NCBI GenBank assembly: GCA_037355855.1
Contig: CM074761.1
Span: 6,033,346 to 6,097,345 of the forward strand
Direction of reading: 5' to 3'
DNA length: 64,000 nt
Source of the DNA: Pseudo-nitzschia pungens
Taxonomy: Eukaryota > Bacillariophyta > Bacillariophyceae > Bacillariales > Bacillariaceae
The number at the start of each line of letters is the position of its first letter. The first letter of the stretch is position 1. A program made the translations under genes and the position numbers. Shown one piece after another: positions 20,073 through 30,874 of this stretch. A model generated the notes under the pieces. That model searched no databases, was not told the DNA's origin, and saw only the letters and a list, made by a program, of their open reading frames with translations.

Positions 20073-23000
20073 ATGTCCTTCGCCGCCGACCTATCCGTCA
20101 ACACCAACGAAACATACCAACCTTTCTCTTTCACCCAAGCGATTACAGGAGCAATCAAATGGTTGTTCACACCTACCATTAAACCCCAACCCACGAGTAC
20201 TGAAGAGACCCTACGAGACAAGATCACGAAACTAGAGAAGGAACTTGAAAAGAAAGAAGAACGCGAAGGGTTTCAGACGCTCCGTGTAGGAGATGTGAAG
20301 ACATTCGACGGATGCCAATCGAACTGGGTCAAATGGAAAGCTGAAGCGGAGAGTGTGTTATACGGTACTGGCTTCAAAAAGGTTATGAACAGCAGAGAGG
20401 AAGCTGACAAGGATCCAAACCGGAACCACGTCTTATACTCTACCATCGCAGCGGCCACATGCAACGGGCGGGCATATTCGCAGGTTAATCAATACCGAGA
20501 TGAGACGGATGGACATGGTGCATGGAACGAACTCCTTAATTGGTACGACTCCAAATCCCAGCAAGAATCCCATGCTGAGACACTCCGTCTGAAGCTTTCG
20601 AACGTCAAATTGTATGAAGGCGGTGACATTGCAGATTATATCAACCGTTTTGAGTTGATCTACTACGAGCTGCACCGTATCCCAAATTTCGGCATTCGAG
20701 AATGTGAAGCCAAGAGCCTCTTCATCCAGAATATTCACGACTCCTCTCTGGACTACACAACCAACAGCATGGTGGAACACCAGTCCACTCTGACCCTGAA
20801 AGAACTTGTCCTGAAACTCCGTAAGCAAGAACAAGCGAATATTCGGAAAGGGATTGCTCGTCGTGCTGAAGCCAAATGCCGTCAAGAATTGGCATTTCAA
20901 CTCCAGTATGAGGGAAAGCGCCGGCGCGTCGATGGACAAATGGCCCAAGGAACCCTCTCTTTGGGTGGCACTACACTCCACCCTAACATGCTTGGTATTC
21001 TCAGGATCCCCCCAGAGACGTGGAGAAATTTACAAGATTCTGAACGTACCTATGTTCTCAAATATAACAACGCTGTACGTCACAAGTATCCACCAGATGA
21101 CTTCCCCAGCCCTGTCAATGGTATCAAGATTGGAGAGCCTAAGGATGATGGGATGGGCAACACCGACGTTCCCAGACGCATGTATGGCCGAAGTGGTGGT
21201 CGTCCTCGCCGTGTCCGTCGTGTGATGTTAGATGCCACCGTCTCTGTTGCAGACGAGCCCCACGAGCCAGATCCCAAGCTTCCTCCACCGCCGGGGCCAC
21301 CTGCTCCTCCAGCAAGCCCTGCCGCTGCACCGGCACCCTTACCTGAACCTCCTGATGACGCTGACGCCCTTAGTGTCGGCTCAATCGACGAATCGGAATT
21401 GTTCCCTGTAGGCAGCGTTCCTCTCAAAGCAGTACGCTTTCATATGCTTGAAAAGGGGAAGGAACAAGAGGAGATGCAGACGCTTCAGCAGCAAGAGAAG
21501 CAGCGAGAGCAGCCGAAAGCGCAGCAGCAGCAGGTTTCAACCAGTATATCAACGCCCCGACGCAGCCAGAGACTGAAGGTGAAGACAACCAGAAGGTTCC
21601 CCATGAAAATCTCCAAAGGAGAGAATATTGCCCTTATGGACAGTGGAGGTGGGAATAGACCTACGGTGACTGAGAAGGCATGGATTCGGGTTGGAGGAGA
21701 GACAGGATTGACCTCTGCAGTGAAACCATTTATGTCCAGTGATGTTATGGACGGACACCCAGTGGTGAGTGCAGTGACCAAAGCAACAGTCCCCGGGAGA
21801 GAAGACCCAGTTCTTTTATTGGTCCACTATGCAACCTTTATCACAGAAGACCGGGACAGCACTGAAGGAGAGTCTCTGTTAACGTCCATGGACATGGGAG
21901 ATCATGGTGTGAGAGTTGGCGTTCAACCTCAATACCCAGACTGTGGCATCAAAATTGGCACTACGTTTCTACCCTTTTGGCATGATGAAGAGAAAGTGTT
22001 TTTCAAGTTATCCAAACCAACGGAGGGTGACATGGAATCTCTGGAGCTGTTCGAGTTGAATTCCCCAGCACCACCAGATCTCAGGGAATATCCTATGCTC
22101 CGACGCAAAAGGAATTTTCAAAAGTTCAGTTTCGCCCAACTCCCCATGCTGGAATTAAGGAAGAGAATGGCAATGCTCCCTGAAAGAGTGGTGAAGAAAA
22201 CGTTAGAAAATACAACCCAATTCTACACAGAAATTGAAGAAGAGAACAGAGACATCCCCAGGCAGCATTACAGGAAGCGTTTCAGAGCATTCCATTATCC
22301 CAGACAGAATGAAGCAGTTGCCACAGACTATACCTTTTTCTCTGAAAAGACCAGCCAAGGACACAATGGAGGTCAGTTTTTCTCTGGAGTCAAGTCCAAG
22401 AAGTGGTCTTTCCATCCACTAAAACAAGTGTCCCAATGTACTACTGCTTTGAAGGATTATCTCAGAGAGCATGGTGCACCAGATACAATTATCAGTGACA
22501 ACGCCCAAGCAGAGACCGGGGTCAAATGGAGTGAAGTGCTGAGAGAGGCTAGAGTGAGCACAAGATCCAGGACAAGCCAACCACACTACAAACACCAAAA
22601 TCCAGCTGAACCAGAATGGGGGAGACTTAGCAAGATGATTTCCAACTGTTTGGCAATGTTCAAAGCTCCTAAATCCTTGGCTCATTGGTGTGCAAAATGG
22701 GTTTGCCAAGTGAATAATGTTTGTTCTCGTGCATCCTTGAATTGGAAAACCCCATCCGAAGTCTCACATGGATGGACCCCTGATATCTCACACTTGCGCT
22801 TCCATTTCTATGAGCCTATTTGGTACTATCAACCTCAGAACAAGACGCCAAAAGAAAGCATGTTGAAGGGGAGATTCCTTGCTTTTGCAGATTCCTGTGG
22901 GGATGCCATGACCTATTATATTTTGACAGAACCAGATACTAAGAAGACCAAGCGCCAGATCCTCATGCGCTCCGTTGTCAGAACCAGGAGGGAGAATATT

Positions 23001-25466
23001 GGAACTGAAAAAGAAGTCCTCAATGATGACCCCAACGCTGCCAGATTTGAACTGACTGTTGCTGAAAAGGAAAGGACTATCATAGAAAGCACTGATGAGG
23101 TCCCCATCTTGGTTTCAGGGGAAGAATTTGCAGCTGATTCAACTGGCATGGAACACTCTACGAGCAATTTGGAAACCTTCTTGAAACAGAATTTTGAAAC
23201 CAAGGATGATGACATGGATGCAGGAGGTACAACTGATGCGGAAGATCCAGATGAGTTAGATACTGGAGCCGAAGAAGAAGAGGAAGCAAGCGCTGAACAA
23301 GATGAAGAAGAAGCCCTACCAAAAGATCTTGACTGCACCAACAATGCAGAGTCTCACCTGGATATTCTTGAGAGCACAGACCAAAACTTGACTAGTGAAT
23401 TTAGGAAGATACTAAATCACCATTGGCAAGAAGGAATGTTGATTTTCAAGGCTCAGTTTGTCACTGATGTTGGAACTGTGGTAATGGACATCCCACTCAC
23501 AGTCCTGCAAAAAGATCAACCAGTTGCTTGTGCCAAATACATCAAGATGTACATCGTGGAAAACAGCAGCAGGCGTTCAAGTGGACCATTGGGTACATGG
23601 GCTGACTCAATTTTGAAGGAAAACAGCAACATTATCCGACGAATGAGACGAGTCCAGCCAAGACCACAAGAAAGACGAGCACGTGTCAAACTCCCAAAGA
23701 AACTTCGACGCGCCATGCAGAATCCAAGTAAGAAAAAGAAAAGATTGTTATCCAGAAATCAACGGCTTGCAGCAAAGAAGCAACGAGAGAAATTTGGCAT
23801 CAAGATTCCAAACACCTATCAGCAGTGTGTGCAGTTTGATTTAGAAGCTGGAAATAAGAAATGGCAAGAGAGCATTGACAAGGAAATGGAAAATTTGGAG
23901 AGATTGGAGTGTTTCAAATTCCATGATCCGGCAACAGAATTCCCAGAGTCTGAAGGATGGCAAGAGGTCAAGCTGAAAATGATCTGGGATGTAAAGAGCG
24001 AAGACCGAAGATACAAATCCAGATTGGTTGCAGGAGGCCATTTGGTTGATTCCAGTCATGTCAATACTTATTCCAGCCAAGTGGACAGTCTCTCTGTATT
24101 CCTGCTATTCCTAATTGCGCAGCATCAGAAGCTTGATTTAATGACAGCCGATGTGGGGAATGCATTTCCTACAGCCCCTAACCAAGAGAAGGTATGGTGT
24201 TGGGCAGATGATGTTTTTGGCAAAAACAAGGGTTGCAAAGTTGAAATACAACGCGCTTTGTATGGTCTTGCTGGAAGCAGCAGAGCGTACATGGATTTCT
24301 TTGCCGATACACTTGCAGGTTTAGGGTTCAGACCATCGCGCGCAGACCCTGATTTATGGATGCGCCCAGAGCCCGAAGGGGAGGGGTATTGTTACATTGC
24401 AACTCATGTGGATGATTTGATTGTTGTTGCAAAGAAACCTGAGAACTGGATTGCACTCATTGAACAAGAATTTGCCCTCAGAAATATTGAAGAAAAGCCA
24501 CAGTACTATCTGGGAACAAGTGTGAGACAAATCAAGGATGGCAGGATTCTTCTTAATTCGGGATCTTACATCACAGAAGTTCTAAGGAAGTATGAAATCA
24601 AGCATGGACTCACCCTCCACCCAAACCATGTCCCCATGCATCCAGATTGCAGACCAGAACTGGATACATCCGAATTCCTGGATGTAACAGAGCACAAGGA
24701 ATTTCAACATATCATAGGTTTGTGCCAATGGGTGGTGTTGACCGGGAGAATTGATATCACATATGCAGTATCTTCCTTATCCAGATTTTCAGCGAGCCCC
24801 AGAAAGAATCACCTTGAAATGGCAAGATATATACTTGGATATCTCAAGAAGTATAAAAACAAAGGCCTAGTCGTGGATCCAAGACCCCCAAGAACTACAG
24901 TCAATGAAGAACCAACACGGATGGAGGATTTTACTCACCAATACAAGTATTATAAGGAGGAGTTGGATCCCATGTTCCCAATTCCAAAGGTAAAAGAATT
25001 GCAGATTACAATCTTTTGTGACAGTGATCATGCTCATGATTTGGTGACAGGCAGAAGCATTACAGGACTGATTGCATTTGTTGGATCCACACCGGTGTAC
25101 TGGAAATCCAAACGCCAGACCTCAGTTCACACCAGTACCTTCGGCGCTGAATTTACAGCCTTGAAGGATGCTGTGGCTTTGGCAATCAGATTGAGATATC
25201 ACTTGAGATCCATGGGAGTTTCCATCACCAAGCCAGCAGATATTTATGTGGACAACAAGAGTGTGGTGCTGAATTCAACTAATCCTGCAAGCTCCTTGAA
25301 TAAGAAATCAATTGCCTTGGCATACCACTTTGTGCGCGAGAACCAAGCAGGAAAGGTCATCTCTGTCAACCACATCAGATCCCAAGATAACTATGCAGAC
25401 ATCCTCACCAAGCCTTTGGGACAAACAGCCTTCCACAGTTTCGTCAATGAATTCATGACCAAATAA
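20073..25466 (+). CDS. gag-pol: Ty1/copia Gag-Pol polyprotein, intact
   Basis: A single uninterrupted frame of 1797 residues. The Gag region (1 to about 450) contains FDGCQSNWVKWKAEAESVLYGTG and a capsid-like helical core, then a Pro-rich linker. I see no CCHC knuckle. Protease is marked by ALMDSGGGN near 520. The integrase core has ATDYTFF (about 750), ISDNAQAETG (about 808) and NPAEPEWGRLSK (about 843) as D-D-E. Reverse transcriptase has LMTADVGNAFPTAP (about 1355), RALYGLAGSSRA and the catalytic THVDDLIV (about 1445). RNase H has FCDSDHAHD (about 1647) and YVDNKSVV (about 1728), ending ILTKPLGQTAFHSF. The element looks coding-competent. Resemblance to diatom CoDi copia families is from recognition, not a search. 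Confidence 0.93.
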   Translation: MSFAADLSVNTNETYQPFSFTQAITGAIKWLFTPTIKPQPTSTEETLRDKITKLEKELEKKEEREGFQTLRVGDVKTFDGCQSNWVKWKAEAESVLYGTGFKKVMNSREEADKDPNRNHVLYSTIAAATCNGRAYSQVNQYRDETDGHGAWNELLNWYDSKSQQESHAETLRLKLSNVKLYEGGDIADYINRFELIYYELHRIPNFGIRECEAKSLFIQNIHDSSLDYTTNSMVEHQSTLTLKELVLKLRKQEQANIRKGIARRAEAKCRQELAFQLQYEGKRRRVDGQMAQGTLSLGGTTLHPNMLGILRIPPETWRNLQDSERTYVLKYNNAVRHKYPPDDFPSPVNGIKIGEPKDDGMGNTDVPRRMYGRSGGRPRRVRRVMLDATVSVADEPHEPDPKLPPPPGPPAPPASPAAAPAPLPEPPDDADALSVGSIDESELFPVGSVPLKAVRFHMLEKGKEQEEMQTLQQQEKQREQPKAQQQQVSTSISTPRRSQRLKVKTTRRFPMKISKGENIALMDSGGGNRPTVTEKAWIRVGGETGLTSAVKPFMSSDVMDGHPVVSAVTKATVPGREDPVLLLVHYATFITEDRDSTEGESLLTSMDMGDHGVRVGVQPQYPDCGIKIGTTFLPFWHDEEKVFFKLSKPTEGDMESLELFELNSPAPPDLREYPMLRRKRNFQKFSFAQLPMLELRKRMAMLPERVVKKTLENTTQFYTEIEEENRDIPRQHYRKRFRAFHYPRQNEAVATDYTFFSEKTSQGHNGGQFFSGVKSKKWSFHPLKQVSQCTTALKDYLREHGAPDTIISDNAQAETGVKWSEVLREARVSTRSRTSQPHYKHQNPAEPEWGRLSKMISNCLAMFKAPKSLAHWCAKWVCQVNNVCSRASLNWKTPSEVSHGWTPDISHLRFHFYEPIWYYQPQNKTPKESMLKGRFLAFADSCGDAMTYYILTEPDTKKTKRQILMRSVVRTRRENIGTEKEVLNDDPNAARFELTVAEKERTIIESTDEVPILVSGEEFAADSTGMEHSTSNLETFLKQNFETKDDDMDAGGTTDAEDPDELDTGAEEEEEASAEQDEEEALPKDLDCTNNAESHLDILESTDQNLTSEFRKILNHHWQEGMLIFKAQFVTDVGTVVMDIPLTVLQKDQPVACAKYIKMYIVENSSRRSSGPLGTWADSILKENSNIIRRMRRVQPRPQERRARVKLPKKLRRAMQNPSKKKKRLLSRNQRLAAKKQREKFGIKIPNTYQQCVQFDLEAGNKKWQESIDKEMENLERLECFKFHDPATEFPESEGWQEVKLKMIWDVKSEDRRYKSRLVAGGHLVDSSHVNTYSSQVDSLSVFLLFLIAQHQKLDLMTADVGNAFPTAPNQEKVWCWADDVFGKNKGCKVEIQRALYGLAGSSRAYMDFFADTLAGLGFRPSRADPDLWMRPEPEGEGYCYIATHVDDLIVVAKKPENWIALIEQEFALRNIEEKPQYYLGTSVRQIKDGRILLNSGSYITEVLRKYEIKHGLTLHPNHVPMHPDCRPELDTSEFLDVTEHKEFQHIIGLCQWVVLTGRIDITYAVSSLSRFSASPRKNHLEMARYILGYLKKYKNKGLVVDPRPPRTTVNEEPTRMEDFTHQYKYYKEELDPMFPIPKVKELQITIFCDSDHAHDLVTGRSITGLIAFVGSTPVYWKSKRQTSVHTSTFGAEFTALKDAVALAIRLRYHLRSMGVSITKPADIYVDNKSVVLNSTNPASSLNKKSIALAYHFVRENQAGKVISVNHIRSQDNYADILTKPLGQTAFHSFVNEFMTK

Positions 25467-25582
25467 GATAAGTGCAAAAAGAATTATATAAGAAAAACAT
25501 TTTAATCATGAAACAGTAATATGTGCCTCAGCCATTCTATGTTCCCCATTTCTAGAATCCTTACAGCACACATTAAGGAGGG

Positions 25583-25942
25583 AACAACACAGAACAAGGT
25601 TGTTAAGTAATAAGAAACAGAAAGTGAGCGCAACAGTACCGCGCGTAGAAACAGACAGTGAGCGCAACAGTAACGCGCGTAGAAACAGACAGTGAGCGCA
25701 ACAGTAACGCGCGTAGAAACAGACAGTGAGCGCAACAGTATCGCGCGTAGAAACAGAGCGCGCTCAGAGGTGCGCAAGATATTGAAGTATCCAAAGAACA
25801 CAACCAAAGAACACGGTTGAAGTATTAACTGAAGAAGATAAAGAATGGAGCAACAAACACACTTATCACGAGCGACCATGTAAAAGAGAGAGAACACATG
25901 TTTAGATCGATAGAATGATAAGAGCTCATAATTTCCAGTTAT
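25583..25942 (+). repeat. Internal copia LTR of the tandem array
   Basis: Long-form LTR with four 34-bp units, preceded by the polypurine tract AAGGAGGG. It ends prematurely at CCAGTTAT and joins directly to integrase sequence at TAAATCCTTGG. The last dozen LTR bases and the following primer site are missing. Confidence 0.9.
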
Positions 25943-28317
25943 TAAATCCTTGGCTCATTGGTGTGCAAAATGGGTTTGCCAAGTGAATAATGTTTGTTCT
26001 CGTGCATCTTTGAATTGGAAAACCCCATCCGAAGTCTCACATGGATGGACCCCTGATATCTCACACCTGCGCTTCCATTTTTATGAGCCTATTTGGTATT
26101 ATCAACCCCAGAACAAGACGCCAAAAGATAGCATGTTGAAGGGGAGATTCCTTGCTTTTGCAGATTCCTGTGGGGATGCCATGACCTATTATATTTTGAC
26201 AGAACCAGATACTAAGAAGACCAAGCGCCAGATCCTCATGCGCTCCGTTGTCAGAACCAGGAGGGAGAATATTGGAACTGAAAAAGAAGTCCTCAATGAT
26301 GACCCCAACGCTGCCAGATTTGAACTGACTGTTGCTGAAAAGGAAAGGACTATCATAGAAAGCACTGATGAGGTCCCCATCTTGGTTTCAGGGGAAGAAT
26401 TTGCAGCTGATTCAACTGGCATGGAACACTCTACGAGCAATTTGGAAACCTTCTTGAAACAGAATTTTGAAACCAAGGATGATGACATGGATGCAGGAGG
26501 TACAACTGATGCGGAAGATCCAGATGAGTTAGATACTGGAGCCGAAGAAGAAGAGGAAGCAAGCGCTGAACAAGATGAAGAAGAAGCCCTACCAAAAGAT
26601 CTTGACTGCACCAACAATGCAGAGTCTCACCTGGATATTCTTGAGAGCACAGACCAAAACTTGACTAGTGAATTTAGGAAGATACTAAATCACCATTGGC
26701 AAGAAGGAATGTTGATTTTCAAGGCTCAGTTTGTCACTGATGTTGGAACTGTGGTAATGGACATCCCACTCACAGTCCTGCAAAAAGATCAACCAGTTGC
26801 TTGTGCCAAATACATCAAGATGTACATCGTGGAAAACAGCAGCAGGCGTTCAAGTGGACCATTGGGTACATGGGCTGACTCAATTTTGAAGGAAAACAGC
26901 AACATTATCCGACGAATGAGACGAGTCCAGCCAAGACCACAAGAAAGACGAGCACGTGTCAAACTCCCAAAGAAACTTCGACGCGCCATGCAGAATCCAA
27001 GTAAGAAAAAGAAAAGATTGTTATCCAGAAATCAACGGCTTGCAGCAAAGAAGCAACGAGAGAAATTTGGCATCAAGATTCCAAACACCTATCAGCAGTG
27101 TGTGCAGTTTGATTTAGAAGCTGGAAATAAGAAATGGCAAGAGAGCATTGACAAGGAAATGGAAAATTTGGAGAGATTGGAGTGTTTCAAATTCCATGAT
27201 CCGGCAACAGAATTCCCAGAGTCTGAAGGATGGCAAGAGGTCAAGCTGAAAATGATCTGGGATGTAAAGAGCGAAGACCGAAGATACAAATCCAGATTGG
27301 TTGCAGGAGGCCATTTGGTTGATTCCAGTCATGTCAATACTTATTCCAGCCAAGTGGACAGTCTCTCTGTATTCCTGCTATTCCTAATTGCGCAGCATCA
27401 GAAGCTTGATTTAATGACAGCCGATGTGGGGAATGCATTTCCTACAGCCCCTAACCAAGAGAAGGTATGGTGTTGGGCAGATGATGTTTTTGGCAAAAAC
27501 AAGGGTTGCAAAGTTGAAATACAACGCGCTTTGTATGGTCTTGCTGGAAGCAGCAGAGCGTACATGGATTTCTTTGCCAATACACTTGCAGGTTTAGGGT
27601 TCAGACCATCGCGCGCAGACCCTGATTTATGGATGCGCCCAGAGCCCGAAGGGGAGGGGTATTGTTACATTGCAACTCATGTGGATGATTTGATTGTTGT
27701 TGCAAAGAAACCTGAGAACTGGATTGCACTCATTGAACAAGAATTTGCCCTCAGAAATATTGAAGAAAAGCCACAGTACTATCTGGGAACAAGTGTGAGA
27801 CAAATCAAGGATGGCAGGATTCTTCTTAATTCGGGATCTTACATCACAGAAGTTCTAAGGAAGTATGAAATCAAGCATGGACTCACCCTCCACCCAAACC
27901 ATGTCCCCATGCATCCAGATTGCAGACCAGAACTGGATACATCCGAATTCCTGGATGTAACAGAGCACAAGGAATTTCAACATATCATAGGTTTGTGCCA
28001 ATGGGTGGTGTTGACCGGGAGAATTGATATCACATATGCAGTATCTTCCTTATCCAGATTTTCAGCGAGCCCCAGAAAGAATCACCTTGAAATGGCAAGA
28101 TATATACTTGGATATCTCAAGAAGTATAAAAACAAAGGCCTAGTCGTGGATCCAAGACCCCCAAGAACTACAGTCAATGAAGAACCAACACGGATGGAGG
28201 ATTTTACTCACCAATACAAGTATTATAAGGAGGAGTTGGATCCCATGTTCCCAATTCCAAAGGTAAAAGAATTGCAGATTACAATCTTTTGTGACAGTGA
28301 TCATGCTCATGATTTGG
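25943..28317 (+). pseudogene. Partial copia pol, second unit (integrase C-terminus to RNase H)
   Basis: Starts in the middle of integrase (AHWCAKWVCQVNNVCSRASLN) and follows the first unit with very few changes, for example an Asp-to-Asn change in FFANTLAG. It contains intact reverse transcriptase motifs (TADVGNAFP, THVDDL). Gag, protease and the integrase catalytic residues are absent. The frame is cut within RNase H (FCDSDHAHDLV) by the LTR element at 28318 and resumes at 34159. Confidence 0.88.
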
Positions 28318-28816
28318 TATTAAAATGTAGCTGAAACTGGGTTTAAGCTGATAGGTCCTAAGGCAAGCTTGGAGATACAGCAAGAGCAAGCAAACCGGTT
28401 GAGGTGCCGGTCTGTTCTATCGATAGTCTCGGATTTACCACTACGGCCGATCGATGGTGGATCAACCAGATCTATTCTAACTACCTGTGGGCTCAGTCAG
28501 TTAGATCTTAGGCTTGTAGTTCTACAGGGAGCTGCTCAAGGAGCAGGATGTAAGTATCAAGGTATTCAAATCAGAGTTAAACTAAAGATGTGAGGACAGC
28601 AAGCCTGTCGGGGATTCGACGTTGCTGTCTTGTTATTGCTACCGGGTGTTCTGCTTGCTGTTCGTGTACAAATAGTACTGTATTTTGTTCTGTCTGTACA
28701 AGCAGTACTGGAACCCAGTAGAAAACTATCTCCGTGCACAAAATGCGCATGGGAAATATGTGACGTGTGACTGGATTGAATCCAGTCATGAACCGTGTTA
28801 CGGTTACAATTTAACA
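28318..28816 (-). repeat. LTR of LARD-like element (3' LTR in element orientation)
   Basis: 499 bp, identical by eye to 33655-34153. Part of its edge and the adjoining tract (about 28770-28880) recurs, diverged, at about 29125-29240. Confidence 0.9.
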
Positions 28817-28879
28817 CGCCCCATCTATGATTGCAGGAGCAAGAGGAACTTGCTCTGTATTCATGGACATGAGAACCGT

Positions 28880-29110
28880 AACACACATAGCGCAAAGCTC
28901 TGCGCCCCATGAACGAAGGATGGGCAATAGCGTGGAGAATGCGCCCCATGTTGAATGAAAGACTGGGCAATAGCGCAGAGAGTGCGCCCCATGTTGAATG
29001 GAAGATTGGGCAATAGCGCTGAGAGTGCGCCCCATGTTGAATGGAAGGATGGGCAATAGCGCAGAGATTGCGCCCCATATGGATGAGTAATGCACAGGGC
29101 TTGAAATAGC
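28880..29110. repeat. About 43-bp tandem repeat next to the polypurine tract
   Basis: GCGCCCCATG recurs at about 28902, 28940, 28984, 29027, 29070 and 29110, with units reading GTTGAATG…GGGCAATAGCGCAGAGA. Each unit contains a copy of the G-rich (minus strand) core that resembles the polypurine tract. Confidence 0.8.
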
Positions 29111-29299
29111 GCCCCATGTAGTGGACTGGATTGGGTCCAGGTATGAAAGGTGTCATGGTTACAATTTAATACGCCCCATCCATGATTGCAGGAGCAAAAT
29201 GAGCGTGCTGTGGATTCATGGACATGGTGACTGTGACACACAATCAGAGGAGTCTGGTCTTTTGATGTTTGTTGATTCAGATCAGAGCAATGGATCATA

Positions 29300-30660
29300 T
29301 TGTAGCAATCGATCGTAGCAATCGATCGTAGCAATCGATCGTGGCAATCGAGCGTAGCAAGCGATCGTAGCAATCGATCGTAGCAATCGATCGTGGCAAT
29401 CGAGCGTAGCAAGCGATCGTAGCAAGCGATCGTAGCAATCGATCGTAGCAATCGATCGTAATGATCTTGTATCGGACTGCAATCGATCGTATTGTAGTAA
29501 GCGATCGTAGCAATCGGTCGTGTTGCTCTTGTATTGGATTGTAATCGATCGTATCGAGCTGTCGTATTGATCGATCGTATTGATCGATCGTATTGGTCAA
29601 TCGTATTGTATCAATTGATTGTATCAATTCACTGTAGCAAGTGATTGTAGCAAGCGATCGCATTGATCGTCGGTCGTATTGCAATGGATCGTATTGTAGA
29701 AATCGATCGTATTGTAACAATCGATCGTATTGTTCTTTGATCGGATTGCAATCGATCGTATTGAGCTATGAGTTATCGGAACAATCGGTCTCATTGATGG
29801 ATCGTATTGATCGGCGATTGTATGGAGCTGTCGTATCAATCGATCGTATTGTAGCAATGGATCGTATTGTAGCGATCGATCGTATCAATCGATCGTATCA
29901 ATCGATCGTAGCAGTCGATCGTAGCAATCAATTGTGGCAATCGATCGTAGCAATCGATCGTAGCAAGCTATCCAGCAATCGATCGTAGCAATCGATCGTA
30001 GCAATCGATCGTAGCAATCGATCGTAGCAATCGATCGTATTGGTCTTGTATCGAATAGCAATCGATCGTATTGTAGCAATCGATCGTATCAATCTTCGAT
30101 TGGATAGCAATCAATCTGAGCAAGCTTCGGTTGTATTGATCATATAATGAATGTGCTGCTGTTCTTCAGCGAGGTTATCTTCTCGAATCGCCCCAGATAA
30201 CTGAATGGGGAAGGATAGAAGCAATTGAAGGTGTATGAAAGCAAGCGGATTGAGCGTCGATTGGATTGATCTTCGATCGTATTGGGCTATCGTAGTTATC
30301 GATCACATTGAGCTATCGTAGCAATCGATCGTATTGAGCTATCGGAGCGATTGATCGTATTGAGCGTCGATCGTATTGAGCTTCGATCGTATGGAACTTC
30401 GATCGTAGTGAGCGTCGATCGTATTGGGTTAATCGAACGTATTGGGCTTCGATCGTGTTGAGCTATCGTAGCAATTGCGGGAGGATCGTATTGATCGATC
30501 GTGGTGGTCGATCGGATTGTAGCAATTGATTATAGTAGCAAGCAATCCTATTGGTCTTCTATCGGATAGCAATCGATCGTATTGATCTTCGGAACGATTG
30601 ATCGTATTGAGCTTCGGTCGTATGGATGTATTGTATCAATCAAACGGAGTGTATCAATGG
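29300..30660. repeat. CGATCGTA-rich minisatellite
   Basis: About 1.3 kb of units such as GTAGCAATCGATC and GTATTGATCGATC in irregular succession. It lies downstream of the element's ORF. The open frames in it are repeat artefacts. Confidence 0.85.
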
Positions 30661-30874
30661 ATTGTACTGATCTTCGATCGGTTTGATCCGGAATTGTTTG
30701 GATGGAGATGTTCAATCGATGCAGTTGCTGTGGACACATGTTTTGTCAGGGAATCGATGGACAGTCGTGAAGCGTCCCAGATAACGGAATGGGGGAGAAG
30801 AGGGAGATCGATGTACGCCCCGTGTGAACAAGCAATGGTTGTAGTGTATCCAGCAGTGCTTCGCCAAAGTTATC

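Noticed and set aside
29295..30110. CGATCGTA array considered as a CRISPR or an origin-like iteron array
   Set aside because: Units are irregular without constant-length spacers, and the setting is inside a eukaryotic LTR element.
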